The notes: a model not told the origin generated them from the letters alone. A stretch of 64,000 nt of DNA from Vicia villosa (GCF_029867415.1 NC_081183.1:144890798-144954797); one strand, 5' to 3'; positions 34,311 through 47,900 are shown, counted from the first letter of the stretch. Made by a program: numbers and translations.

Positions 34311-35506
34311 CTTTCTTACTGAAATAAACAGCGGAAAGATGAGGCATTTGTTTTTATGAAACCTGTGATGCGATGTTTATGAATGCATGTGCAATACTTT
34401 CAAGGATCTTTAGGCATTTAGTTAACAACATTAGAAAATGATTTGACCGCGTCCTTATTTGAAGAAATCTGAACTTTGTCTCTGAACGTCTTTCTTTGAG
34501 AATCAAGCTCACCATATCGAGTGGGTCATCGCCTCTGATTCGGGACACTTCTGAATTTGAAGATACATGGCTAGAGGAAAATAAATCCTCTTGCCCCTTG
34601 ATAGGTACTGAGTCTCTTAATTGGAAGGCATGCGGCTTGAGAAAAATAAATCCTCTTGCCCCTTGATTAGGAAGTCAACCTTTGATAAGGGCACCTGAAA
34701 TTGTGCGTCCTAAATTCCTAAGATCCTTGAAAGGGTTAGTTAAATCATGTTATGCTTATGATGTCATGATGTCATGATGTTATGCGAATGCAGTTCATTA
34801 GGCATAGTGTGGGGTAGTAAGGACAAACAAGTCCTTTTAACAAAACCTGCAAGGAAACGAAGGTTAGTAGCAAACACCAACAAGTCACGCAGGTCACACA
34901 AGTCACACAATTTTGCCTTATGGTTAGGCTTGCACGTGGTCCAGAGGTATGTACCCTTCTTCCTTTCGTTTAGTTGGTTCATCCTGTCCTAAAAAGTAAC
35001 CAGGTTCTATGGTGCTCATATCCCTGATCTTTCTCGTGGGCATTGTCTCAACATAGCACTCAATCGGCCAGCCAAAAGCATCCCTTGAGTCCAATCTCAA
35101 TGAGTGTAGCATCGAGTATCAACCGGCTCCAGTCAGGAATCCGAAGCCAGCTATCTCGCTACTTCCTATAGGCCAAAGTCAAGTTCAACTAAGGTTCTAA
35201 AGGCGAATTAGTGCTCATGACACCACGCGGTAGCCAAATGTCTCCTCGATCATATTCAAGGGCCATCAGGACAAACCAAAGCGTCGCACTAACGGTGGCC
35301 ACCAGTTCAACCATAACGATACATGTCGTACAGCCTCCCTGGTCTCATGCCACATACCTAAGGTACACTAGATCCGGGTGTAGGACCTTTCACACAGCAG
35401 AATTCCCAAAACAGCCTTGAAAATTAAAACAAGCAAAACAAACAATAGAAAACAATTAAAGTGAATCCTAAACTTTTAAGGTAACCCCTCTTTTATCGAA
35501 TTTTCT
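34311..35506 (-). other. Leader of the antisense element
   Basis: Untranslated. Its PBS-proximal part (about 34950-35400) is similar to the Ogre leader at 20170-20420 and to 50560-50940. A short open frame at 35211-35420 has a counterpart at 50537-50746 only because the DNA is homologous. The stretch 34549-34680 carries an imperfect direct repeat (AAAATAAATCCTCTTGCCCC). Confidence 0.65.
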
Positions 35507-35523
35507 CCCCAGCAGAGTCGCCA
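35507..35523 (-). promoter_or_regulatory. Primer-binding site of the antisense element
   Basis: On the minus strand TGGCGACTCTGCTGGGG, four bases after the LTR end, exactly as in the Ogre. Confidence 0.9.
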
Positions 35524-35527
35524 GTTC

Positions 35528-38500
35528 TGTAATACGGTGAACTGACTTTTTATTAATCGGAATGTCGCGGTAAGCAAGAGTCGCCACCGACTTTTATTTT
35601 ATCCAAACAATATTCGGAAAGGCAAAAAGAAACAGAAAAAAAACCTTTTAAAGAAATCTGAGTTCGGGGGGTAATTTATGCAAAGGGAAGGTGTAAGGCA
35701 CCCTTTGCATCCATGGTTTTCCATGGGCTCTTAATTGCTTTGCTTGCTCGTTTGTTTAGAAAATGTAGATGAAAGAGATAGGGACGCGTTGCCCTTTTGA
35801 AAAATTATGAGAAAGAATATAATGAAAGTTTGAGCATTGCAAGGCAATTAGGGGCAATTACCTTAAACTCAGATGATAAGTCTCTTTTTAGCCTTTCAGA
35901 ATGAAAGGGTCTATCCTTGCCATAAGAGGGCAGGAAGCCTTTCGTTTGGAGGTTGAAGGGTCGTCGAAGCATCCTTTGCCATAAGACTGTCCCATGCCAT
36001 AGAAGGGCAGGTAATCTAAGGCAAGGATCAGAATAAGCCATTTTTCGTTAGGCAACCAGAAGATACCTCAGCCTTTTTTCGTAGGCAACTTCCGAGGGTC
36101 GAGGTCATTTGTGTATCGAAGGCAGCATCATTTAGGGTCGTGACCTTTCTATCGAGGCAACATGGCTGAGGTATCCTCATATTCGAGGGACATGGCTGAG
36201 GTATCCTCGTATTCGAGGGACTTGGCTTATTCTGCAAAAACACAAGGCAACAGGCAACAAGGCAACAGGCAACAAGGCAACAGAGAGGTTACCCAAAAGC
36301 GTGCGTGTGTGCACCAATCACGTGATTATATTCAATTATATTATCTTGTAAATTAGCGATTCTAAATTCAATTCATGGTTGCCACTCCCTATTTTACTAA
36401 CCACGCAGATAATATAAGGCAAGAAACAGTAATATGGGGGAGGGAAATTGTAACCAGCGGATCCCTTAATAGGGTTTGACATAAGTAATAATAAACAAAG
36501 AAAAATACCAAGGTTAGGGTTTTAGGGTTACCAAAAACGTAGCTTCGGCGGTCATCAAACCCTGAAAATTGAATAGGAAGAATAAACAGAAGAGGGTGAG
36601 TGTATGGCTAATTCAGTGAGAATTAAAGTTAACCCTAACTTAATAAAAAATGTCAAAGAGAAATTAAATATGAATAAGAACTTAGCTTCGCATTTGATCT
36701 GATAGGGTTAGTAGTCGGGAGAGATCTCAGGGTTAACCCTGAAAAAGGCAAAGGCAAAAAGAAGGAGTGAGTGCAAAAAGAGTCATTGAATTTCGAGGTT
36801 AACCCTAATTTGATGAAAAGCAAAAATTAAAAGTAAAATATTATTTAAATAAAAAAAAGGATTAGGACTTAGCTTTTCGATTGCCAGGGTGCGTAGTCGG
36901 AATGCATTTGAAAACAACCCTGAAAAGGCACAGAAAAAGAAATATATTTAGTGTAGGTGCGATCTTCGGAAACCCCGACTAGGGTACAAGTTAGCCATAG
37001 TTAATAGAATACAAATAAATTACTAATTGTTGGTTTTCAACCCAATTAATTAAATCGGTGAAAATCGAGTTTCAATTAAATTACCTAATCCTAATGTATA
37101 TTTTAATCAATTGATAAAAATTAATTAACAAATAAAGCAAATGATATAAATAAATTAAATTGATTTTAAACATTTAGAATAAAATTATTTAATGATAATA
37201 GTATTAATAATAATAATAATAATAAAATAAATATATTTTTATTATATATATAAAAAAATAAAAAAATAAAAAGTTAAAAAAAACAAGTTTGTTTGTTTTC
37301 TAAAAAAAAACTTTTAACAAATTATTTAATAAAATAAATTAAAAGACTTAGCTAATGATTCAGTGTGTTGAGCCTGTGAGAGACTATGGTATGTCTGCAG
37401 TCTTGCGGACGTTGGATCTGAGCTTGGCTTAATCTGATGGCTTCCAGTGGTCGATCGCTGAGGGTGCATGATAAGCTTAGGCGAGTGCGTGGGTACTGAA
37501 TCTGTCTGCAAGGTTTAAACAGGAAATTGAACAAAAATAATACAGGGAGAAAGGGTTCGAACCCGTGCCCTTGCCCATTGAACCTTTGGACGCTTCCTCT
37601 TACCGCTGCGCTGTTTTTCATTTGTTGATAATTAGACAACCAATATATAATATATTAAAAGAACTTATCCAAGCATTTGAAACAGAATTCGCGCGCCTAA
37701 AGCTTCTTCATCCTCGTTCCCAGACTCAGTTTCAAACCAGGCTTTTACCTACGGACCTCGCGCGTAGCCATAAGTCTTGGCCATCAGAACCTGCAAATCA
37801 ATAGCAATAAACGCAATCGAATGGTCCCTACCTATCATAGATCATCTCACGAATCCATTAGGCTTGGTAATTTAACCAAAAATCGCTCTTAACCGAAATC
37901 CCCCTTTTTATGGAATATGAACCCTAATCATGGTGGATTCACCAATCAGCAGCAAAACTCAAATTAAACAAAACAGGTAGTCCACAAACAAGATTATAAA
38001 CAATAATAAACATTCAAAATTGATTTATGATGCACATATGAATGAATTTTGACTTGAAATTTTGTGAGACAAACCGTGACTTTACAAGATGATCTCCAGC
38101 GTATTTTAGTCGATGATGAAGACTGGATTACACTCAGAAAACTCCAGAGAATCGACTTAGGTGCTTTGTTTGGTGTAAATCGAACCAAGTCTTTGCCTTC
38201 TATCCTTCTCTGTTTCACGATATTTGCAAGCTGTTGATAGGGTTCTGCAGTCTCAAAAATTTCGTCCCCGAGGTCTGGAAATCTTTGCTATATATAATGA
38301 CTCAACTTAGGTTAACAATTATAGGGTGAATCTTGGTTAATTGGAGATTTGATTCTTGATTGATCCATGATTACAAATATTTCCAATTTTGCTTAATTTG
38401 CTCATTCTATTAACCATCTCAATCTTCACGATTCTGAATCAGTAATAAGGAATTTTGGATAATTAAATCTGATTGGGAATTAAAGCCATATAAAATCTCC

Positions 38501-39450
38501 CATCTCTCCTTCAATTATTTTGATTTAAATGGTTTTTAAATGAATAAAAATTCACTAAAAAAATAATAAAAACCAATTAATTATGGGATTGGGCTTGGAC
38601 CCTCTTAGTGACTTAGGGAACAAGTTTGGATCATAAAATAATGGGCTCCATTACAAAAAGATTCATTTTGGAGCCTTTTATTTCACATTTTTTCCTCACA
38701 AATCGTCCAACTTTGACAAGGTCTATCTCCCTCAATTTTTGAGGTATGGAGGTGTTCTAGGACTTTTTAGAAACCTTAGAGAGTCCTCTAACCAGTGTCT
38801 TTGGTCTCATATCAAAATCATTTTCCATGCTCCTTGTGTATCCTTTTGAAAAAAATGACTTTTTGTTGACCTTTGAAAAGGACCTATAATGTTTTGGTCC
38901 ATATCTCTCAAATGAAGCATTTTTAGACTTGGCATGTGAGACACAATTTTGTAGAGAATCAAATTTCCTTTAATTTATGACGTTCCATGTGAGAGTTATG
39001 GCTGGTCAAAGTTCAGTTGACTTTTCCTGTACAAAACCCTAATTTAGAAACTTTTTGATTTGTTGATTTTTGATCTTTCCTTGATGAACCATGATCAATT
39101 CTTGATCAAATGGTGAATGATACTTCAATATGAGGATCTTGACAAAAATCCAGGAGTTTTGACTTTATTTTGACCATAGTTGACTTTTTAGGTCAACAAG
39201 TCGACTGTTGACTTTCTGAACTTTTGAATGACCAGAGCTTTGAGATAGGTATTGATACTTGTCATGGAGATAGTGTGAGATGTATTGAGCCATATGAGAT
39301 GTCTTGGAGTCATTGATTCACTGATTTTCCTTTGAATAAGTCAAAACCTAGTTTCAGAGCCTTGTATAGGAGAGTGTGTCTATGAGCTTTTGCATATGGA
39401 CTTGAAGCTTGAATAAGAGAAATACTGTGGGCAAATTTTGGGGTATGACA
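35528..39450 (-). mobile_element. 5' LTR of the antisense element
   Basis: Pairs with 26238-30162. Its PBS-proximal end contains TGGCGACTCT (35577-35586 on the minus strand), the same partial PBS copy seen in the other LTRs. The tRNA-like segment is at 37548-37618. Confidence 0.95.
37548..37618 (-). other. tRNA-like segment, second LTR copy
   Basis: Same A-box-like and B-box-like words as at 28257-28330, with no differences that I could see in either box. Confidence 0.6.
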
Positions 39451-39585
39451 CATATCATGATCATGTGCATTCAATAAAATCATGGGACGCTTGCATATTT
39501 AAATTTTGTGATCCTTTTTCTTTCTTTCTTCGCTTTCAAATAGCTATGTTTTTTCTTCACACACACTCACATAATTAACATGCAG

Positions 39586-42500
39586 ATTCACATACACTCT
39601 GGATCCAGTCAACAACGATTCTGCTATTGCCCGTCATGACTTTGAAAGTCCGATCTACCAAACTGAGGACGAAAGTGAGGAAGATTGTGAAGTGCCAAGA
39701 GAACTTGCAAGGCTGCTAGAACAAGAAGACAAGGCCATACAGCCTCACGAGGAGCCAATTGAGGTCATCAACTTGGGCAGCAACGAAGAAAAGAAAGAAG
39801 TCAAAATAGGGGCTGATTTAGAACACAGCGTCAAGCAAAGACTGATTCAAATGCTGCGAGACTACGTCGAGATATTCGCCTGGTCCTATGAGGATATGCC
39901 AGGCCTTGACACGGACATTGTAGTTCATCGCCTACCAATCAAAGAAGGTAGCACTCCAGTCAAACAGAAACTACGAAGGAGTAGGCCTGATATGTCAAAA
40001 AAGATCAAAGACGAGGTTGAAAAACAGTTCAATGCCGGATTCCTAAAAGTTGTAAGTTATCCTCCTTGGATAGCTAACATCGTCCCTGTACCTAAAAAAG
40101 ACGGGAAAGTCAGAATGTGCATGGACTACAGAGATCTGAACCGGGCAAGCCCCAAAGATGATTTCCCTCTACCACACATCGATGTACTGGTTGACAATAC
40201 CGCACAATGCAAGGTATTCTCCTTTATGGACGAATTCTCAGGGTACAATCAAATCAAGATGGCACCCGAAGACATGGAAAAAACAACCTTCACAACACCC
40301 TGGGGAACCTTTTGTTACAAAGTAATGCCCTTTGGTCTGAAAAACGCAGGAGCAACCTATCAACGTTCAATGGTAGCGCTATTTCATGATATGATTCATC
40401 AAGAAATAGAGGTGTATGTCGATGACATGATTGCAAAATCCAACACCGAGGAAGAACATCTGGGTCATTTACACAAGTTGTTTGACAGACTCAAGAAATA
40501 CAAGTTGTGACTGAACCCAAATAAGTGTACCTTTGGAGTAAGATCCGGCAAACTCTTAGGTTTCATCGTCAGCAGCAAAGGTATTGAGGTTGATCCCGCC
40601 AAGGTTAAAGCCATTCAAGAAATGCCTATACCTCGTACCGAGAAACAAGTCAGAGGATTCTTGGGACATCTAAATTACATCGCCCGATTTATTGCCCACA
40701 TGACTACTACTTGTGTGCCGATCTTCAAACTATTGAAGAAAGATCAAGTGGAAAGGTGGAATGACAAATGCCAGTTAGCCTTTGACAAAATCAAAGAATA
40801 TCTCCAAAAACCTCCAATCTTGTTGCCACCTGTGGAAGGCAGACCTCTGATAATGTACCTAACTGTGTTAGAAGACTCAATGGGGTGTGTACTAGGACAA
40901 CATGACGAATCCGGCCGAAAGGAGCACGCAATCTACTATCTTAGCAAAAAGTTTGCCGATTGTGAAACAAGATACTCACTACTCGAAAAAACTTGTTGTG
41001 CCTTAGCTTGGGCGGCTCGCCGACTAAGACAGTACATGCTAAATCACACCACTTTCCTAATCTCCAAGATGGATCCCATCAAATACGTGTTCGAAAAACC
41101 TGCTCTCTCTGGAAGAATAGCGAGATGGCAAATGATCTTAACAGAATATGACATTCAATACACTTCACAAAAAGCAATCAAAGGAAGTGTGGTAGCTGAT
41201 CATCTGGCTCATCAAGCAGTGGATGATTATCAAGCATTGAACTTTGACTTCCCAGACGAAGACATTATGCTAGTCAATGACTACAAACAATCAGGACCAG
41301 AAGAAGGACCCGAGCCAGGATCCCGGTGGACTATGGTTTTTGACGGAGCTTCTAATGCACTTGGCAATGGCATCGGAGCTGTGATCATTTCCCCCGCAGG
41401 AAGTTACACACCGTTCACTGCCAGATTATGCTTCAATTGCACTAACAATATAGCCGAATACGAAGCATGTATTCTGGGTCTTAAAGCTGCAATCGATCTA
41501 AGAATCAAATTCCTGGAAGTCTACGGAGACTCGGCCTTGGTAATCTACCAAGTCAAAGGGGAATGGGACACGAAGCACCCGAATCTAATTCCTTACAAAG
41601 AATATGTGCTGAATTTGATTCTTTACTTCGAAGAAATCACTTTCGAACACATCCCACGCGAGGAAAATCAACTAGCTGATGCTTTAGCTACCATGTCATC
41701 CATGTTCAAAGTCAGATGGGACAACGAGGCGCCTATGATCACCATTTACAGGCAAGATGAACCATCCTATTGCAATGAGATCAATACCGAAGGAACCGAG
41801 GAAAAACCATGGTTCCATGAAGTAAAAAGATATCTCGAGGCTCAGGAGTACCCTGAAGGGGCATCCATTAATGACAGAAAGTTTCTAAGGAGGTTTGCTG
41901 CCAAATTCTTTCTAAGCAATGGAACCCTATACAAACGCAACCATGACTCGACTTTACTTCGCTGTGTAAACAAGAAGGAAGCAGAACAGATCATGGAAGA
42001 AATACACAATGGTGCCTTCGGTACTCATTCCAGTGGACATACAATGGCTAAAAAGATCCTGAGAGCAGGTTATTACTGGTCTACCATGGAAACAGACTGC
42101 CATCATCACTCCCGAACATGTCACAAATGCCAGATATACGCTGACAAAGTACATGTCCCTCCAGTTCCATTAAGCGTCCTGACGGCTCCTTGGCCTTTTG
42201 CAATGTGGGGTATTGATATGATTGGAGAAATCAAACCTACTGCCTCCAACGGACATCGCTTTATCCTGGTCGCTATTGACTACTTCACAAAGTGGGTAGA
42301 AGCAGCTTCATTTGCTTCTGTTACCAAGAATGTGGTGGCCCGGTTCATCAAATACAATCTCATTTGTCGGTATGGCATCCCTGAACGGATTATCACGGAC
42401 AATGGCACAAATCTAAACAACAGAATGATTACTGAACTTTGCACACAGTTCAAGATCAAGCATCATAATTCCTCTCCATATCGACCAAAGATGAACGGCG

Positions 42501-43056
42501 CGGTGGAAGCTGCCAACAAGAACATCAAGAAAATCATACAAAAATGACAGTAACCTACAAAGACTGGCATGAGATGTTGCCTTTTGCTCTTCATGGTTAT
42601 CGCACATCTGCGCGTACTTCAACAGGGGCAACTCCATTCTCCTTAGTCTATGGTATGGAGGCAGTTCTTCCAATTGAAATTCAGATTCCTTCCCTAAGGA
42701 TTATGAAAGAAGCCAATCTAGACGAAGACGATTGGATTCAAACACGGTTGGACCAGATAAACTTGATTGATGAGAAAAGGCTCGCAGCTATTTGTCATGG
42801 TCAGCTATACCAAAAGCGTATGATCAAAGCCTTCAACAAAAAAGTCAAAAGTCAAGCATACCAAACTGGTGGCTTGGTTGTCAAACGCATCATCTTACCA
42901 CAAGGTGATCCCAGAGGCAAATGGACTCCCACCTACGAGGGACCATTCATAATCAAGAAAATATTCTCCGGCGGCGCCATGTTGCTTACCACCATGGATG
43001 GCGAGGATTTCCCACATCCTGTGAATGCTGACATAGTCAAAAAATACTTCTCTTAA
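39586..43056 (+). pseudogene. Ogre RT-RNaseH-aRNaseH-integrase exon, one stop and one frameshift
   Basis: Second exon of the polyprotein. Reverse transcriptase spans about 39960-40520, with MDYRDLNRA and the catalytic YVDD at 40415-40426; the usual MDG of block B reads MDE here. TGA at 40508 breaks the frame just after RT, where related proteins have Arg, consistent with a C-to-T change. RNase H follows (about 40850-41210). The second, archaeal-type RNase H has VFDGASN (catalytic Asp at 41342). Integrase has an HHCC finger (about 42010-42140) and D, D, E at 42215, 42398 and 42506. The A run 42540-42544 has one base too few, giving a TGA at 42545 and moving the rest (42544-43056, integrase C-terminus ending DIVKKYFS) to another frame. 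All catalytic residues remain, but no full protein can be made. Confidence 0.94.
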
Positions 43057-44040
43057 AAAGAAAAAAACAACTCGCTAAGTTGAAAACCTGAAAGGGCAAC
43101 TTAGGCAAAAAAAAAATGAGCGTCTCGGTGGATTGAAAACCCGAAAGGGCGGTCCAGGCAAAAATTAGAGACTAAACAAATACTATCCCGGTAGGCTGAA
43201 AACCTGAAAGGGCGGCCTAGGCAAAAGTTAGGGAATGAAGCATACAACTGTGTTCCGTTCAGCTGCCTACTCACCATCAAGATTCAACACCTCAAAGACA
43301 CCGATCAGTCCAATCACTTTCTTCCAACAAGTGAGGGATGAGATGCTCGAAGACAGATTGGCAATAGCAGAGTTGAAACTTGACTGGATCATTTTCACAT
43401 AGCTATTTATCTTCATAAATATTTTCCAAAACTTTCTGACAGTTTCCTACTTCTAGGATTGTTGTCTCCCTGTGCTAACCAGCCTATCATGGCTCTTTTT
43501 CAAAAATCAATGCAGCTTAGGCTCAAAAATCACTATTTTCACTTTTTCTGTTTTAAATACGTAAGCGTCCCAATGATAATTTTGAATGAACATGTGCATT
43601 TGAATATGATTGATGTTTACCAGGAAAAACAGGAATAGCATTCAAGAAATGTCCCAATTATCTGGACATCATTCCATCAGAAGAAAATCCCCAAGAGGAG
43701 CGCCTTTCTCAGCAAATTCCTCAAAAAGATTTTCTCTTCAAAAGAAGTCTTATCCCCCAGCAGGGTTGTTCCAGATTACTATCTTCAGAAGGTGTGATCC
43801 CCGCACCCGGACTTGGTCAGATAGTGCATCGGAGGATTATGCATCTTCCTCATTCCCATTTGAAAGGGCATCAGAACTTCCAGCTACCTTTCATTCCCAA
43901 GAGATATTCAAAGATCCTTCAACAGAATACCAGGGTTCTCAAAGAATTTCCCCAGCCAAGGGTACTCAAACAAGACAAAAGATCATCAACAATCACAATA
44001 TAGTCATATCCAGATGACTAGCGGAAATTTATTTTCCCAA

Positions 44041-44162
44041 ATAGAAGCTCGACATACGTCACATTCATACATCACATATTCACATTCATACATCACACAT
44101 TCATATTCACATTCATACATCATGCATCATGCGCATATTCATACGCATATTCATACACAACA
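44041..44162 (+). repeat. CACATTCATACATC short repeats
   Basis: Degenerate copies of a 10-14 base CACATTCATACATCA word, similar to the tract between ORF1 and gag. Confidence 0.8.
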
Positions 44163-44364
44163 TAACCTGCATATTTCTCCTTCAGCTCGAGAATATCTCA
44201 CATTGCATGCATATTGCATATCACTAACTTGATTTTTCAGGTAGACGGATATCTTCAACAAAGATGTTCTCAATCACATGCAGTGTTCACCTGAATTCCA
44301 TGAACGGTTCTCTCAGATATAATCAAGCCGAAGATTCATTCTGATCACTTACCAACTCAAAAAC

Positions 44365-44700
44365 AGACATCACAGATCTAAAGTTGATACCTCAGACGGT
44401 TCCAGAACGATCTAGCATTACAGATCTAAAGCGATACCTCAGACGGTTCCAAAACGATCTAGCATCAAAGATCTAAAGCGATACCTCAGACGGTTCCAAA
44501 ACGATCTAACATTGCAGATCTAAAGCGATACCTCAGACGGTTCCAGAACGATTTAACATTGCAGATCTAAAGCGATACCTCAGACGGTTCCACAACGATC
44601 AACTTCCAAAATCTAAATCGGAAAAACTTTGGACAAGTTCCGTAACGATTATCTTCCAAGACTTAAAGCGGTAACCTTGGACGGTTCCGAAACAGTCAAC
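44365..44700 (+). repeat. Tandem repeat with GACGGTTCC core in the Ogre 3' UTR
   Basis: About five close units of roughly 53 bases, containing GATACCTCAGACGGTTCC and AACGATCTA, then two diverged ones (near 44630 and 44680). It has the same core and orientation as the array at 30385-30955 in the antisense element. Confidence 0.88.
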
Positions 44701-44962
44701 ACAAAGACTTTCAAATCCTTCATCAAGATATAATCAATGGATTCATTCTGATGAACAAACCCTCAACCCATTTACCAGGTGGCATCTGAAAGCCCATCTC
44801 AGGTAATGTTCCAATCTGCCAACAACATTTCGCAGACGACATTCAAATGCAACTTCCAACATCTCTTCTGATCAGGGTAAGTGCAAATTTTCAGGGCATC
44901 TAAATATTCAATCATCTTCTACCTTCAGATTTCAGACAATCTCTTCAGGTTTAAGAAGATTG

Positions 44963-44974
44963 AATAGGGGCAAC
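44963..44974 (+). promoter_or_regulatory. Ogre polypurine tract
   Basis: AATAGGGGCAAC immediately before the 3' LTR start TGTTATACCCC. Confidence 0.82.
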
Positions 44975-47900
44975 TGTTATACCCCAAAATTTGCCCGCAT
45001 TATTTTTCAAGAAAACTCCAATCTGAAAATTAAAAGTCTCATATAATCATGGATTTTTATTTCAACAAATATCCTGACATATGAAATACTTAGTTTTTAG
45101 AATTTTTCTTATACAGTAATTTGGCTTGCAGTTGAATTTATTCTTACGCAAACGCCAAATACTGTTTATTACTTCACACATGCTATTTATTTATTTACAG
45201 ATAAATAGTACTGACACAATTGGTACAGAGTTAAATCTTTTTGCAGGCGCAAAATCAGGAAACTCAGACTGTACTAGTAACAGTAAATATTAGTTATTTA
45301 TTATGTCTGTGTTTTTCTAACAAGTCATGAAAATAAACTTTCATTTTTCACATAGAACATAAAACAAAAACAACCAAAAAAAATTAACTTTAGACTGTTG
45401 ATTTTTCACTTTAACTGCTGCTTCAGTACCTGAACAGTCAGTTGACAGCCAAACTGCTGGCAGTACAATTCTCAGTGTTTTGTACCATCAATCAAATCAA
45501 TCTTTCACAATTCAAAATTCCAAGATTTTTGTTCTAGATGTCTTCTGAATATCACGCGATTAGCAGAGACTCAACACTGCACAAAAATCAGGTACGCTTA
45601 ACTGTCTCCTACATAAACAGTCCCTGACTAGGGTTTTCTTGTTTTTACAGGAGAAACAAGTTTTTGAGAGCTCAAATGGATTTCATACACATCCATATAT
45701 CTCAAAGTACCATCATACAAATTTTCAAACTTCAATTCACTCAGACGCACCGTCAGCAGCTCAAACAGTCAACAGACGACCCGTTTGACCAAAAAAGTCA
45801 ACAGACAGTCAAAAATGAAATTTTTTGTCAAAGTCCATATTTTGTCAAAGGATTCATCATTTGATCATTGGATGATCATAATTCATCAAGGAAAGATCAA
45901 AAATCAACAAAACCCTAAGATTCAAAATTAGGGTTTTTGCCTGAAAAGTCAACTCAACTTTGACTGATCATAACTCTCTCATCCTTCATCCAAAAAATTC
46001 AAACCAAAGCTTATTTTGAAGGAAATTCAATTATCTTTCAAATGCCATTGATCCCATGGTCATTGGATTCACCATTTGAAAAATATGATCAAAGACATTA
46101 CAGGTCATTTTCAAAGTCAACAAAAAGACACTTTTTTCAAAAGGACATACAAGGAGCTTCAAAAATCATTTTGACATGAGACCAAAGACATTGGTTAGAG
46201 GACTCTTTGAGGTTTCCAAAAAGTGCAAGATCTCCTTCATATGACAAAAATTTAAGGATTTACACCTTGTTGAAGTTGGCTAAATTTTGGAAAATGCATG
46301 AAACCAACATTGCTCAAAAATGCATTTTTTCCAAATGGGGCCAAGTTTTCATGGTTCAAACATCTTTGCCATGTTATTATGGGCCTCCCACGACCAAGAC
46401 AAGGCCCACACCTTTTTTATCCATTTTTGGCATAATTTTATCTTATTTTAAGATTAAATTAAAAGGAAAATGGATGGATAATGGGTAGCTTGATTTCCAA
46501 GCATGACTCACCCAAGGAATCTTCATCTTTCTGCAGAGAATTGAAGAGCAAGGCAAGAGAAGTAAAGGAGAAGAAGACTTGGTCAAATATTCAAGGATTT
46601 TTAATATTTAAAAATCAAACTTTCAACCAAGCAATCAATGCTCTTAGCTTCACTTCCAAGCAGCCCTTGGCCTATAAAAGAAGTGGAATACATCAACAAC
46701 AAACACACCCACGAAACATAGCAAGAGTATAGCAAGAAAACTCATCAAATTTCTCAAAATTTCCATACACTTTGTAATTTTCAAATTCAATATTCCAATC
46801 AATATCAATACAAACCAATCATTCCAATCATCTCCTGGGATCTAATATAGTAAGTTAAGATCATAATTCATGGTTACATGTACATAAAACTCATGCTTTA
46901 AAAAGTTACATATTCATGTATTTTTCTAACTTTCGAATCTCATAACTAAGCATGTTTTAATGCCAACTAACGCTTCTAACAAGTTGCTAAGATGGTTTAG
47001 GGAAGATTTGAACCCTTACATGCAAGTCTTAACGTGAGAATACACATGTGCCATTCTTGAGGTTCCAAATATGTGAACTTTCGAATCCCATGATGCAGGC
47101 GTTTTTAGCCAAAACTAATGCCACCATCGTGTTCAGGAGGTCATTTTAAGTCGACCTGGGTGCCCCTTGTTTTTGTTAATGACCATTTTTGTAGGTTTTT
47201 GAAAGCATGAAAAATCTGAAGCAAAATCCGCGCAGGTAAAGTTGTAGGAAAATCCGCAGCAAATTCCATAGGTAAATTGAAGAAGATGATGAATAGTGAT
47301 GAGGACCCTTTGACTGCACGCGTGGCCTGTCCTCATCTTTCTATTCGCCAGTCAACTGAACGTGGGTCCCACGCTGGACTCTCAAAGTCAGCATGATCTC
47401 ATGCTACACCTCTAATCATGTGTGCCATGTGACTCAAAATCTCAGCCCTTGATCTCCACTAAAAATCAATCCAACGCATCAGACAAGCAGCCCTATACCA
47501 TGGACTCTCAGATTAACCACACCTGATCAGTATCCTTTTATTTTCTATTTTTTATTTTAATTTCTTTGTTAAATTAATTTAAAATAGTTTTAAAAATCCA
47601 AAAAATACACAAAAAATATTTTTAGACTTCTAAAATAATATATTATTTTCTGAAATAAAAATATTTTATTTTTCTTCAAAATTTCAATATTTTGCATAAT
47701 TAATTAGTATATATTTATATATTTGCTTTTTAATTATTCTAACCAATCAAAAAATCATAAAAAAAATTGTTCTTAATGTTAAATATTGTTTATATATTAT
47801 AAACTAATTTTGTACATATTTTGAATAATTTTCTTTTTAAGTTTTAATTATTTGTATAATTATTTGTATAATTATGTATTAATTAGCTTAATCAATTTCA

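Larger units (their letters stand above)
26238..39450 (-). mobile_element. Antisense non-autonomous Ogre-like LTR retrotransposon in the Ogre intron
   Basis: 13,213 bp. Read on the minus strand it runs LTR TGTCATACCCC..GTATTACA (39450-35528), PBS, leader, a gag-like ORF, long non-coding interior, tandem repeat, polypurine tract, second LTR. The interior is 5.4 kb and lacks protease, RT, RNase H and integrase. The LTRs (3,923 and 3,925 bp) differ at fewer than about ten substitutions by eye, plus small indels in an AT run, so this may be the youngest insertion here. Confidence 0.93.
26109..39585 (+). other. Ogre gag-pol intron, swollen by an insertion
   Basis: Donor GA|GTAAAT at 26109 and acceptor TTAACATGCAG ending at 39585. 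Taking out the inserted element and one CATAT copy leaves an intron of about 259 bases. Phase supports this: the gag-pro exon ends with two bases of a codon, and the pol frame needs exactly one base from the next exon. Without splicing, a TAA lies at 26110-26112. An intron here is a known Ogre hallmark. Splicing of this copy is not demonstrated. Confidence 0.82.
43057..44961 (+). other. Ogre 3' untranslated region
   Basis: No coding frame. A short array at 43073-43230 has three copies of GAAAACCTGAAAGGGC followed by AGGCAAAA. An anonymous AT-rich stretch follows. A frame of 135 codons (43610-44017) shows no family resemblance and biased low-complexity composition, so I do not call it. Two further arrays follow and are listed separately. 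Confidence 0.7.

Noticed and set aside
43610..44017. 135-codon frame in the Ogre 3' UTR
   Set aside because: Ser/Arg/Pro-biased, no domain, no counterpart known in Ogre; treated as chance.
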